Positions 23,165-31,278 of a stretch of 38,436 nucleotides of DNA are shown piece by piece. The notes beneath the pieces were generated by a model that was not told the origin of the DNA, did not search any database, and worked only from the letters and a program-made list of their open reading frames with translations. Each line of letters starts with the position of its first letter. The stretch's first letter is position 1. The position numbers and the translations under genes were made by a program. The stretch comes from Candidatus Enterococcus stercoripullorum (GTDB lineage: Bacteria > Bacillota > Bacilli > Lactobacillales > Enterococcaceae): contig DWVH01000005.1 in the NCBI GenBank assembly GCA_019120335.1, forward strand, positions 1 to 38,436, read 5' to 3'.

Positions 23165-23194
23165 ACAAACGATTTCACAATTTCGTTTGTGAAA
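23165..23194. promoter_or_regulatory. Overlapping palindromes just downstream of pplA promoter
   Basis: ACAAACGA (23165-23172) pairs with TCGTTTGT (23183-23190), and TTTCACAA (23173-23180) pairs with TTGTGAAA (23187-23194) around 6 bases. The second shares the TTTCACA half-site with the repeat at 23051-23092. The place, directly after the likely transcription start, suits repression; an RNA hairpin is also possible. Confidence 0.5.
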
Positions 23195-23218
23195 AAAGTA
23201 GTAAAGGGGAACTTTGCA

Positions 23219-24154
23219 ATGAAAATGAAGAAAATTTTAACCGGATTTACCACACTAGCTTTATCAACCTTATTGTTAGCTGCTTGTGGTGGTAACGACA
23301 AGAAAGACACAGCTTCATCATCAACTGCGTCTTCATCAAGTGTGGCAAAATCATCTAGCTCAAAAGAAGAAGCTAAAGAAACCAAAAAAGTGGCTGGAGC
23401 AGATCTTAAAGACGGTACATATAAACTTGAAGAAAAGAACTATGAACATGGTTACCGTACAGTATTTTCTATTACTGTAAAAGATGGTAAAATTACTGAA
23501 TCTAGTTATGACAATGTAAATGAAAAAGGCGAATCTAAAACGAAAGACGCTGATTACAATAAAAATATGAAAGCTAAATCTGGCACTGACCCAGAAACTT
23601 ATATTCCTCAATTAAATAAAGAATTAGTTGAAGGACAAAATGCTAATGTAGCTGTTGTAACTGGAGCCACTCATTCATCAGAAAGCTTTAAGAACTATGC
23701 ACAACAATTAATCCAAGCTGCTCAAGCTGGTAAAACTGATACAATCGAAATCGACAACGGTGCTGCTTTGAAAGACGGTACTTATACTTTAGAAGAAAAG
23801 AACTATTCTCATAACTACCGAGTTGTATTCTCAATCACTGTAAAAGATGGTAAATTAACTGAATCTAAATATGATTACATTAATAAAGACGGTAAATCTA
23901 AACAAGATGATGAAGAATATAACAAATCAATGCAAGAAAAATCAGGTACAGCTCCTAAGACTTACATTCCTCAATTGAATGAAGAATTAGTAAAAGCGAT
24001 GAACGGAGAAGAACCTTCAGTGAATAAAGTGGAAGTAGTTACTGGTGCTACTCATAGTTCTGACAGCTTCAAGATTTATGCAGCTCAATTAATCAACGCT
24101 GCTCAAAAAGGCGATACTGCTAAAATCGAAGTGGACAACATCGTCACTGAATAA
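23219..24154 (+). CDS. pplA: PplA, extracellular FMN-bearing lipoprotein
   Basis: A 311-residue lipoprotein: a signal peptide ending LLAAC (lipid-bearing Cys23), a Ser/Ala/Lys-rich linker, then two tandem FMN-binding domains about 127 residues apart. Each has the flavinylation motif TGAT (Thr151 and Thr278 are the likely FMN attachment sites), followed by HSS. It shuttles electrons from the membrane to external acceptors. The ATG at 23219 follows AAGGGG; a GTG-started frame 30 bases earlier is rejected. The signal-peptide tail LSTLLLAA resembles the E. faecalis pheromone cAD1, whose precursor lipoprotein is a PplA homologue. Confidence 0.93.
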   Translation: MKMKKILTGFTTLALSTLLLAACGGNDKKDTASSSTASSSSVAKSSSSKEEAKETKKVAGADLKDGTYKLEEKNYEHGYRTVFSITVKDGKITESSYDNVNEKGESKTKDADYNKNMKAKSGTDPETYIPQLNKELVEGQNANVAVVTGATHSSESFKNYAQQLIQAAQAGKTDTIEIDNGAALKDGTYTLEEKNYSHNYRVVFSITVKDGKLTESKYDYINKDGKSKQDDEEYNKSMQEKSGTAPKTYIPQLNEELVKAMNGEEPSVNKVEVVTGATHSSDSFKIYAAQLINAAQKGDTAKIEVDNIVTE

Positions 24155-24176
24155 TTTTGTTTCATAAGACTACACG

Positions 24177-24214
24177 AGATGGAACGGTGTTTAATCATCG
24201 CTCCATCTTTTTTT
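24177..24214 (+). terminator. Terminator after pplA
   Basis: AGATGGA (24177-24183) pairs with TCCATCT (24202-24208), extended by CG/CG beyond one mismatch, followed by a run of T. Confidence 0.8.
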
Positions 24215-24293
24215 ATTTAATATAACTAGCTAGAAATATATAACTTTTGTCTTTAATGAAGTTAAATAATAATTCTCTAAGTAAAAAAACTTA

Positions 24294-24322
24294 TTGGCTA
24301 AACAAACTTTCTGCGCTATGAT
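24294..24322 (+). promoter_or_regulatory. fmnB-dmkA promoter
   Basis: TTGGCT (24294-24299), 17 bases, TATGAT (24317-24322), 33 bases before the fmnB ATG. Confidence 0.6.
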
Positions 24323-24355
24323 AAAGAAGCATAGAAAATGAGTAAGGAGAACTTT

Positions 24356-25405
24356 ATGAAAAATAGAATCATAATGCTAGTGATGGTCTTAGGGACTATC
24401 TTGCTTGCTGGCTGTCAAAAACAAGCAGCTGCACCTAAAATCAATGAAACACCTTATTCGGATAATCAATTTTTAATCGGTACATATGTCAATATCCGAA
24501 TTTATGATGATGGTAAAGAAGATGTCTTACCCCTGGCCTTTAAAAAAGTAAAGAGCTTGGGAGATAAAGTGACTGTTAATCAAAAAGGCTCAGAAATTGA
24601 TGAAGTCAACGCTCAAGCAGGCATTAAACCAGTGAAAGTCACGAGTGATGTCTATCGTTTGGCCAAAAAAGCGTATCAAATCAGTGAAGAATCTCATGGT
24701 GGTTTTGATATGGCGATTGGGCCAATTACGCAGTTATGGCATATTGGCTTTCCTGATGCTAGAAAACCAAGTCAGGCAGAAATTGATGCAGCACTCAAAT
24801 TAGTAGACTACAAAAAAGTCAAGTTAAATGACCAAAAACAAACAATCTACTTGGAAGAAAAAGGCATGGCACTTGATTTTGGTGCGATTGCAAAAGGATT
24901 TATTGCTGATGAAGTCGTGAAATTATTGAAAAAACATGATGTGACTACAGCAATTGTCGATTTAGGTGGGAATGTTTATGTATTAGGGAAGAGTCCACGT
25001 GGGAAGGATACTCCTTGGACGGTTGGTATTCAAGATCCTAACCAAGCCCGTAATGTGACAGTTGGATCAGTCTTAGCAAGTAATCAGACTTTGGTTACAT
25101 CAGGTATTTATGAACGTTATCTCGAAGTCGATGGGGTGAAGTATCATCATTTATTCAACCCTAAAACTGGCTATCCGTTTGATAATGATATTGCGGGTGT
25201 AACGATTATTACGAAATATTCGATTGATGGCGATGGCTTATCTACGGCGGTCTTCTCAATGGGTGTTCAAAAAGGCTTGAAATTTGTGAATAAGCAAAAA
25301 GGAGTCGAAGCGATTTTCGTCACTAAAGATGATAAAATCTATTTAAGTAAAGGTGTGCCATCCTTTGAATTAAATAAGGAATCCGGCTATACAATGGCTA
25401 AATAA
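24356..25405 (+). CDS. fmnB: FAD:protein FMN transferase, lipoprotein (ApbE family)
   Basis: A 349-residue ApbE-type enzyme that cleaves FAD and attaches FMN to the Thr of TGAT motifs, here most likely those of PplA. A signal peptide with lipobox LLAGC anchors it outside the cell. Conserved motifs are GGFDMAIGPITQLW, DFGAIAKGFIADEV, VDLGGNVYVLG, HLFNPKTGYPF and SIDGDGLSTAVFSMG, including the Mg-binding Asp residues. ATG 24356 lies 8 bases after AAGGAG; an ATG 18 bases earlier precedes that site. It has its own promoter and is followed by dmkA after 18 bases. Confidence 0.93.
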   Translation: MKNRIIMLVMVLGTILLAGCQKQAAAPKINETPYSDNQFLIGTYVNIRIYDDGKEDVLPLAFKKVKSLGDKVTVNQKGSEIDEVNAQAGIKPVKVTSDVYRLAKKAYQISEESHGGFDMAIGPITQLWHIGFPDARKPSQAEIDAALKLVDYKKVKLNDQKQTIYLEEKGMALDFGAIAKGFIADEVVKLLKKHDVTTAIVDLGGNVYVLGKSPRGKDTPWTVGIQDPNQARNVTVGSVLASNQTLVTSGIYERYLEVDGVKYHHLFNPKTGYPFDNDIAGVTIITKYSIDGDGLSTAVFSMGVQKGLKFVNKQKGVEAIFVTKDDKIYLSKGVPSFELNKESGYTMAK

Positions 25406-25423
25406 ATAGAATCGAGGAAAAAA

Positions 25424-26368
25424 ATGTCTGTAAAAACTTTTTTGGATTTGGTTGAAATTAAAACAAAATTGGCTAGTTTAACGCCCTTTGTTATCGGTGT
25501 ACTATTTACACTAAGTTACTTTAATGAATTTCATGTAGGTAATACCATTATTTTTTTTATCGGTATGCTATGTTTTGATATGGCGACCACAGCGATTAAC
25601 AATTACATGGATTTTAGAAAGGCAAAATCCGAGGAATATAAGTATATGGAAAATGTCGTTGGCCGTGATCATATTCCGGAAAAATTAGTGCAACAAATTA
25701 TATTTGGATTAATTTTTGTTGCTTTTTTAGTTGGTATGTATTTATCGTTTAAAACGGGTTGGTTGCTTTTAGTGATGGGCTGTTTGTGCTGCTTTATCGG
25801 TGTCTTTTATACATTTGGTCCAGTGCCACTTTCTCGTATGCCGCTGGGTGAATTATTTAGTGGGGTGACCATGGGCTTAGGCATTTTTACAATGGTTATT
25901 TACATCAATATTTATCAAAGCAAAGTTCTCTGGTTACAATTAAGTCTAAAATCAGGGCAATTTGCCTTAACTGGTAATCTTTGGACTGTGCTAGCCGTGA
26001 TTTGGGCGTCCATTCCGATGATTTGTACGATTGCTAATATTATGTTAGCCAATAATTTATGTGATTTAGACCAAGATATTGAAAATCATCGTTATACTTT
26101 GCCTTATTATATTGGTCGTCAAAATGGGGTTTTCCTATTTAATATTTTAATGTATCTATGTTTTATTACGTTGACGATTGGTTTATTTTTTGGGCTATAT
26201 CATTGGACGATTCTTTTTATTTGGGCGATATTTCCAATAATCCGTAAAAACTTACGAATTTTTTCAAAAAAACAAGTCAAACGCGAAACCTTCAGTATTT
26301 CTATTAAAAATTTAATCGTCTTTAACGGAGCCTATGCGCTTTGTTTATTGCTAGGTTTACTTTTTTAA
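25424..26368 (+). CDS. dmkA: UbiA-family prenyltransferase DmkA (MenA-like)
   Basis: A 314-residue integral membrane protein with about eight hydrophobic segments. The two Asp-rich prenyl-diphosphate sites are NNYMDFRKAKSEEY and NNLCDLDQDIENHRYTLPYY. It joins a polyprenyl tail to 1,4-dihydroxy-2-naphthoate to give demethylmenaquinone. Together with DmkB it would supply the quinone that Ndh2 reduces. A general MenA elsewhere in the genome cannot be excluded, so whether this copy is EET-specific is inferred from its place after fmnB. Confidence 0.9.
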   Translation: MSVKTFLDLVEIKTKLASLTPFVIGVLFTLSYFNEFHVGNTIIFFIGMLCFDMATTAINNYMDFRKAKSEEYKYMENVVGRDHIPEKLVQQIIFGLIFVAFLVGMYLSFKTGWLLLVMGCLCCFIGVFYTFGPVPLSRMPLGELFSGVTMGLGIFTMVIYINIYQSKVLWLQLSLKSGQFALTGNLWTVLAVIWASIPMICTIANIMLANNLCDLDQDIENHRYTLPYYIGRQNGVFLFNILMYLCFITLTIGLFFGLYHWTILFIWAIFPIIRKNLRIFSKKQVKRETFSISIKNLIVFNGAYALCLLLGLLF

Positions 26369-26380
26369 AGTAATGATTTC

Positions 26381-26411
26381 AGGAGTCTCTTATTATGGAG
26401 GCTCTTTTTTT
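26381..26411 (+). terminator. Terminator after dmkA
   Basis: GAGTCTC (26383-26389) pairs with GAGGCTC (26398-26404) with one G-U pair, and seven T follow. Confidence 0.75.
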
Positions 26412-26461
26412 ATAAACGTTAAAAAACTGGTCGAATGAGAAAAATATTTTTCCATAAACTA

Positions 26462-26513
26462 TTGACAAGCAAAAAGTTCTTTGTTAATTTATAAAACGTA
26501 ACTGTTACGATTT
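26462..26513 (+). promoter_or_regulatory. adcA promoter with Zur-type operator
   Basis: TTGACA (26462-26467) with TAATTT (26485-26490) at 17 bases forms the promoter. The palindrome CGTAACTGTTACG (26497-26509) with flanking AAA and ATTT matches the Gram-positive Zur box form TCGTAATNATTACGA. It begins just after the -10, so zinc-loaded Zur would block transcription. An AdcR-type TTAAC site is not seen. Confidence 0.75.
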
Positions 26514-26535
26514 GAAAAAAGAAACGAGGAAACTT

Positions 26536-28047
26536 ATGAAGAAAAAAATAATCCTATTCAGTATCGCTTGTGCCAGTCTTTTGTTGGCTGCATGTCACAA
26601 GCAAACCGAGAAAAAAAGTGATCAACCAACGATTATCACTACAATTTATCCGATGTATGAATTTACCAAAGAGATTGTAGGTTCGGAGGCAAAGGTCGAA
26701 TTATTGATTCCAGCTGGAACCGAGCCACATGATTATGAGCCATCCGCCAAAGATATTGCCAAAATGCAACAAGCTAAAACGATTATCTATGATGATCCGA
26801 ATATGGAAACATGGATAAGTAAAACACAAAAGAGCTTACAAGATAGCAAGGTTAACTTTATCCAATCGACTAAAGAGATGATTTTACTACCTGGAACTCA
26901 GGAAACCCATGAGCATGACCACGGAAAAGATGATCATCACCATGATTTTGATCCGCATGTTTGGTTAGCTCCTAGCCTAGCCAAAAAGCAAGTACAAACC
27001 ATTACCAAAGAATTAAGCAAACAATATCCAAAACTGCAGAAAAAGTTTGCAACCAATAGTCAAAAATATTTAGCTAAATTAACGCAATTAGATCAAGAAT
27101 ATCAAAAACAACTGAGTCAATTACCGCAAAAACATTTTGTGACCCAGCATAGTGCTTTTCAATATTTAGCTGTTGAATATGGATTAAAACAAATTCCCAT
27201 TGCAGGCATCAACCCAGAAGAAGAGCCTAGTGCAAGCAAATTAGCTGAATTGAAAAAACTGGTAAAACAATATGAAGTCCAAACGATCTTTTTTGAAGAA
27301 AATGCCCAGGATAAAATTGCCCGTACCTTAGCCAAAGAAGCTAATGTGAAGTTAGCGGTCTTAAATCCATTAGAAGGACTGACTAATTCACAAATTGAAA
27401 AAGGCGAAAACTATCTAACCGTGATGCGCCAAAACTTGCAAGCTTTGGTGAAAGCTGGTAGTAAGCAACCATCCACGAAACAAGAAAATACGCAGGACAA
27501 ACCCAAAACTGTTTATAATGGTTACTTTAATGATGACCAAATCAAAAATCGTAGCTTAAAAGACTGGCAAGGTAGCTGGCAGTCCGTTTATCCATTGGTC
27601 GCTAAAGGTGAATTAGATCAAGTATTTCATTACAAAGCCAAATTAAATCCGAAAAAAACGGCAGAAGGTTACCGTGCTTATTATGAAAAAGGATATCGTA
27701 CGGATGTCAAACAAATCGAGATTCAAGGCGATACTTTCACCTTCACGTTTGATGATGGCAGCAAACAAAGCAGTGACTATCGCTATGTAGGCTATAAAGT
27801 CTTAAACTACCAGGCAGGCAATCGGGGAGTTAGATATCTTTTTGAGGCTAAAGATTCGCAAACAAAAGCCTTTAAATATTTACAATTTAGTGATCATGCT
27901 ATTTCACCACAAAAAGCTGGCCATTTCCACTTATATTTTGGTAACGAGTCTCAAGAAGCCTTACTAAATGAATTAGAAAACTGGCCGACTTATTACCCAA
28001 GCCAACTATCAGCGCATGAAATTGCCCAAGAGATGGTTGCTCATTAA
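26536..28047 (+). CDS. adcA: Zinc ABC transporter substrate-binding lipoprotein AdcA with ZinT domain
   Basis: A 503-residue lipoprotein (lipobox LLAAC). Residues 30-315 are the ZnuA/AdcA cluster 9 binding domain with TIYPMYEFTKEIVG, PHDYEPS, a His-rich loop at 125-136, DPHVWLAP and FFEENAQDK. Residues about 335-503 are a ZinT domain (DWQGSWQSVYPLV, GHFHLYFGNES, WPTYYPSQLS). This fusion is typical of streptococci and enterococci and captures zinc for an AdcBC importer, which is not in the window. ATG 26536 follows GAGGAAA. A Zur box precedes it. Confidence 0.94.
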   Translation: MKKKIILFSIACASLLLAACHKQTEKKSDQPTIITTIYPMYEFTKEIVGSEAKVELLIPAGTEPHDYEPSAKDIAKMQQAKTIIYDDPNMETWISKTQKSLQDSKVNFIQSTKEMILLPGTQETHEHDHGKDDHHHDFDPHVWLAPSLAKKQVQTITKELSKQYPKLQKKFATNSQKYLAKLTQLDQEYQKQLSQLPQKHFVTQHSAFQYLAVEYGLKQIPIAGINPEEEPSASKLAELKKLVKQYEVQTIFFEENAQDKIARTLAKEANVKLAVLNPLEGLTNSQIEKGENYLTVMRQNLQALVKAGSKQPSTKQENTQDKPKTVYNGYFNDDQIKNRSLKDWQGSWQSVYPLVAKGELDQVFHYKAKLNPKKTAEGYRAYYEKGYRTDVKQIEIQGDTFTFTFDDGSKQSSDYRYVGYKVLNYQAGNRGVRYLFEAKDSQTKAFKYLQFSDHAISPQKAGHFHLYFGNESQEALLNELENWPTYYPSQLSAHEIAQEMVAH

Positions 28048-28056
28048 CCATAGCCA

Positions 28057-28085
28057 TAGACAAAGTAAAGAGAATAGAGTAGAAT
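28057..28085 (+). promoter_or_regulatory. Promoter of the amidotransferase-like gene
   Basis: TAGACA (28057-28062), 17 bases, TAGAAT (28080-28085), 31 bases before the ATG. No terminator was found after adcA. Confidence 0.55.
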
Positions 28086-28115
28086 GAAGGCAAAATTTTA
28101 CAGGATGTGATTGTA

Positions 28116-28829
28116 ATGCGCCCTTTAATTGGACTAATTCCTTTATATGATGAAAAGTTAGAAAGTATTTGGATGTTACCCGAGTATCAAAAATTAATTG
28201 AGCAAGCAGGCGGGATTCCAGTTGTTTTACCTTTGACCACGGATGAAGAGACTCTTATACAATTATGTGAGCAGTTAGATGGCTTACTTTTAACCGGTGG
28301 CCATGATGTCAATCCCGCTCTTTATGGAGAAGAAAAACGTCCAGAATGCCAAGTGTTATGTGAAATGCGCGACAAGATGGAAATTTCTCTTATAAAGTTA
28401 TTTTTAAAAACAGACAAACCTATTTTCGGGATTTGCCGCGGCTTACAAATTTTAAATGTGTATTTTGGCGGCTCATTGTATCAAGATATTCCAACGCAAT
28501 TTGCAACTGATTTGGTGCATAGTATGCCAAAACCATATGATCAAGGCATCCATCAAGTGACCCTTTATGCCGATACGCCTTTATATGAGTTGTTGCAAAC
28601 AGGAGAATTAAGTGTCAATAGCCGTCATCATCAAGCAATTAAAGACTTAGCACCTGATTTAGTCGCGATGGCTCAGGCAACAGATGGCTTAGTAGAAGCT
28701 GTTTATCATCCAGAATACCCTTATGTATGGGCTGTTCAATGGCATCCGGAGCATATGTATCAATCGGACGTAAGCAAGAGATTAGCACGTAAATTTATCC
28801 AAGCCTGTCGTGATAGAAAAAAACTATAG
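28116..28829 (+). CDS. Class I glutamine amidotransferase-like (peptidase C26, gamma-glutamyl hydrolase type)
   Basis: A 237-residue PuuD/C26-type hydrolase. GGIPVVLPLT, LLLTGGHDVNPALYGEE, FGICRGLQILNVYFGG, with nucleophile Cys107, and AVQWHPEHM near the C-terminus, with catalytic His and Glu, are clear. Members split gamma-glutamyl bonds, for example gamma-glutamyl-GABA; the substrate here is unknown. ATG 28116 lies about 10 bases after AGGA; the GTG at 28107 is too near that site. It stands between adcA and metY, with no pathway link evident. Confidence 0.88.
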   Translation: MRPLIGLIPLYDEKLESIWMLPEYQKLIEQAGGIPVVLPLTTDEETLIQLCEQLDGLLLTGGHDVNPALYGEEKRPECQVLCEMRDKMEISLIKLFLKTDKPIFGICRGLQILNVYFGGSLYQDIPTQFATDLVHSMPKPYDQGIHQVTLYADTPLYELLQTGELSVNSRHHQAIKDLAPDLVAMAQATDGLVEAVYHPEYPYVWAVQWHPEHMYQSDVSKRLARKFIQACRDRKKL

Positions 28830-28844
28830 ATGCTAGATATTGCG

Positions 28845-28872
28845 TTGACATTTTGAATCGTTGTGCTATGAT
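28845..28872 (+). promoter_or_regulatory. metY promoter
   Basis: Consensus TTGACA (28845-28850), 16 bases, TATGAT (28867-28872). The leader of about 45 bases is too short for a T-box or SAM riboswitch. Confidence 0.75.
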
Positions 28873-28924
28873 TTAATCAAATTCTAATGTTTTTTAGTAA
28901 ATTTACATTTTTGGAGGGGTTTTC

Positions 28925-30196
28925 ATGACACAACGCTTCGAAACCATTCAATTACACGGAGGACATACCGTCGATAAAGAAACCGGAAGTCGAGCCGTGC
29001 CGATTTATCAAACAACTTCTTATGTATTTGAAAATGCAGAACAAGCCGCTGCCCGCTTTGCTTTAGAAGAAGGCGGAAATATTTATACGCGAATTACGAA
29101 CCCAACGACTAGTGTTTTAGAAGAACGACTTGCTTTACTAGAAGGTGGTGTGGGAGCTTTAGCCACAGCATCAGGCTCAAGTGCAATTAGCTATGCGATT
29201 CAAAATATTGCTAGTAGTGGCGATCATGTCGTATCAGCAAGTACCCTTTATGGTGGGACCTATAACTTATTTGCCAATACCTTACCTGAATTTGGCATTA
29301 CTACTACTTTTGTCAATGCTGAAAATCTTGATGAAGTGAAAGCTGCCATTCAAGAAAATACCAAAGCATTATTTATCGAATCACTTGGTAATCCAGATAT
29401 CAATGTGCTAGATATTGAAGCGTTAAGTCAAATTGCACATGAAGCAGGGATTCCATTAATTGTGGATAATACTTTTGCAACACCTTATCTCTTTAGACCA
29501 TTTGAACATGGTGCAGATATTACCGTTTATTCCACTACTAAATATATTGGCGGTCATGGTGTTTCATTAGGTGGGGCGATCGTTGATTCTGGAAACTTTG
29601 ACTGGACGAATGGCAAATTTGCGAAATTAGTCGATCCAGATCCTAGTTACCATGGTGTTTCTTGGACGCAAGCAGCCGGAAATGCCGCTTATATCACCCG
29701 TGCTAGAACGATTTTATTACGTGACTTTGGCGCAGCGATTTCACCATTTAATGCGTGGACTTTACTACTAGGTATCGAAACGTTATCACTAAGAATGGAA
29801 CGTCATGTCGAAAATGCGCAACGAATCGCTGAGTTTTTAGAAAATCATCCAAAAGTTGCTTGGGTTCATTATCCAACCTTAAAGAGTAGCCCATATTATG
29901 ATTTGGCACAAAAATATTTCCCTAAAGGTACGAGCTCAGTCTTTTCATTTGGACTAAAAGCCGGTAAAGAAGCCAGTCAAAAACTATGTGGTTCAACGAA
30001 AATCTTTTCATTATTAGCAAATGTGGGCGATGCAAAATCATTAATTATCCATCCAGCTTCTACCACCCACTCCCAATTAAATGAAGAAGATTTGAAAGCA
30101 GCAGGTATCCAACCAGAAACCATTCGTATCTCCGTGGGTATCGAAAATGTAGAAGATTTAATTGAAGATTTAACCCAAGCCTTAGAACAAATTTAA
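28925..30196 (+). CDS. metY: O-acetylhomoserine aminocarboxypropyltransferase (sulfhydrylase)
   Basis: A 423-residue PLP enzyme of the Cys/Met family, longer than cystathionine synthases, with the MetY-specific insert after the lysine site. ETIQLHGGHTVDKETGSRAV, YTRITNPTTSVLEERLA, VDNTFATPYLFRP, STTKYIGGHG (PLP-binding Lys206) and LIIHPASTTHSQL are typical. It makes homocysteine directly from O-acetylhomoserine and sulfide. A strong GGAGGGG site lies 6 bases before the ATG. With the metB-like and patB-like genes it points to two routes to homocysteine in this genome. Confidence 0.92.
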   Translation: MTQRFETIQLHGGHTVDKETGSRAVPIYQTTSYVFENAEQAAARFALEEGGNIYTRITNPTTSVLEERLALLEGGVGALATASGSSAISYAIQNIASSGDHVVSASTLYGGTYNLFANTLPEFGITTTFVNAENLDEVKAAIQENTKALFIESLGNPDINVLDIEALSQIAHEAGIPLIVDNTFATPYLFRPFEHGADITVYSTTKYIGGHGVSLGGAIVDSGNFDWTNGKFAKLVDPDPSYHGVSWTQAAGNAAYITRARTILLRDFGAAISPFNAWTLLLGIETLSLRMERHVENAQRIAEFLENHPKVAWVHYPTLKSSPYYDLAQKYFPKGTSSVFSFGLKAGKEASQKLCGSTKIFSLLANVGDAKSLIIHPASTTHSQLNEEDLKAAGIQPETIRISVGIENVEDLIEDLTQALEQI

Positions 30197-30211
30197 GCGA
30201 ATTATTTTTAT

Positions 30212-30258
30212 CCTTAAGCATTTGGCCGAAATTGGTCGAATGTTTAAGGTTTTTTTTA
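30212..30258 (+). terminator. Terminator after metY
   Basis: CCTTAAGCATTTGGCC (30212-30227) pairs with GGTCGAATGTTTAAGG (30234-30249) with a few mismatches, and nine T follow. Confidence 0.85.
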
Positions 30259-30284
30259 TTTGTAAAACGCATTTTGAACTTTTT

Positions 30285-30310
30285 TGCGAATTTAATAAGT
30301 AGAGGCCTCT
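30285..30310 (+). promoter_or_regulatory. Possible competence promoter element and palindrome before comGA
   Basis: A T-run leads into TGCGAATT (30285-30292), two changes from the streptococcal SigX (cin) box TACGAATA, 57 bases before comGA. No good housekeeping promoter is seen there. AGAGGCCTCT (30301-30310) is a perfect 10-base palindrome in the leader. Confidence 0.35.
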
Positions 30311-30348
30311 ATTCATTCTTTCAATTTAAGGGAAAGGAAGTGAGAAGT

Positions 30349-31278
30349 ATGCTGATTGAAGATTTTTCTGATGAGATGATTGCCTTTGGGGTTAAAGAGC
30401 AGATGCAAGATATGTATTTATACTTGCGTGAGGATAAAGGGGTAATTCAATTCAGAAAAAATCAAGAAATTGCTTCATTTAAAGAAGTCAGTACTCAAAT
30501 CGCCCAACAATTAATAACGCGTTTTAAATACTTAGGTGAAATGGATGTAGGAGAACATCGTCGCGCCCAACTAGGGGCTATCAGTTATCCATTACATGAT
30601 GAGGTGCAAAGATTGCGGCTTTCCACAGTGGGGGATTATCGTGGCAATGAAAGTATGGTCATTCGCTTTTTGTACAATTTATCCGTCGATCATTTGCATT
30701 ATTTTAGCTATGAACAGTTTGAAACGATTGTCAAACGAACCAAAGCAGCAGGGTTATATCTTTTCAGTGGTCCGACGGGTTCGGGCAAAACGACTTTAAT
30801 GTATCAGCTTGCCAAACAAATCAAAGGGCAAGTGATTACGATTGAAGACCCGGTAGAAATTGAGGAACCGAGCTTTTTGCAGTTACAGACCAACGATAAA
30901 ATTAATCAAACCTATGATCAATTAATTAAATTATCTTTGCGTCATCGTCCGGATATTTTAATCATTGGCGAGATTCGTGATGAACGTACCGCCAAAGCAG
31001 CGATTCGAGCCGCCTTAACTGGACACAAAGTATTTGCGACTGTTCATGCTAAAGGCGTCCGTGAAACGAAAAGTCGGCTCATTGATTTAATTGGTGAAAC
31101 AAGTGAGTTAGATAATTGTTTGATGGGGGTTATTTATCAGCGGATGTTAAATGATCCTAATGGCCAAGCAGAAGTGGTTTTTGGTTATGAATTTTACAGT
31201 GAACCAGCTATTTATTTACCTTTTAGTGACAGTCTGAAGCAGTATCAGAGGTATTATGATGAAGGTCAAAAAAGATAA
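30349..31278 (+). CDS. comGA: Competence pilus assembly ATPase ComGA
   Basis: A 309-residue type II secretion/type IV pilus ATPase. Walker A is GPTGSGKTT (Lys147), the Asp box is TIEDPVE, Walker B is PDILIIGEIRDERTA and the His box lies in GHKVFATVHAKG. It powers assembly of the transformation pseudopilus. The start is ATG 30349, 8 bases after AAGGAAG; the open frame extending upstream to 30232 runs through the metY terminator. It heads the comG operon and its end overlaps comGB. Confidence 0.93.
   Translation: MLIEDFSDEMIAFGVKEQMQDMYLYLREDKGVIQFRKNQEIASFKEVSTQIAQQLITRFKYLGEMDVGEHRRAQLGAISYPLHDEVQRLRLSTVGDYRGNESMVIRFLYNLSVDHLHYFSYEQFETIVKRTKAAGLYLFSGPTGSGKTTLMYQLAKQIKGQVITIEDPVEIEEPSFLQLQTNDKINQTYDQLIKLSLRHRPDILIIGEIRDERTAKAAIRAALTGHKVFATVHAKGVRETKSRLIDLIGETSELDNCLMGVIYQRMLNDPNGQAEVVFGYEFYSEPAIYLPFSDSLKQYQRYYDEGQKR

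Noticed and set aside
28873-28924. A methionine-type riboswitch or T-box upstream of metY
   Set aside because: The leader from the likely start point to the ATG is only about 45 bases and has no terminator-antiterminator pair or T-box sequence.
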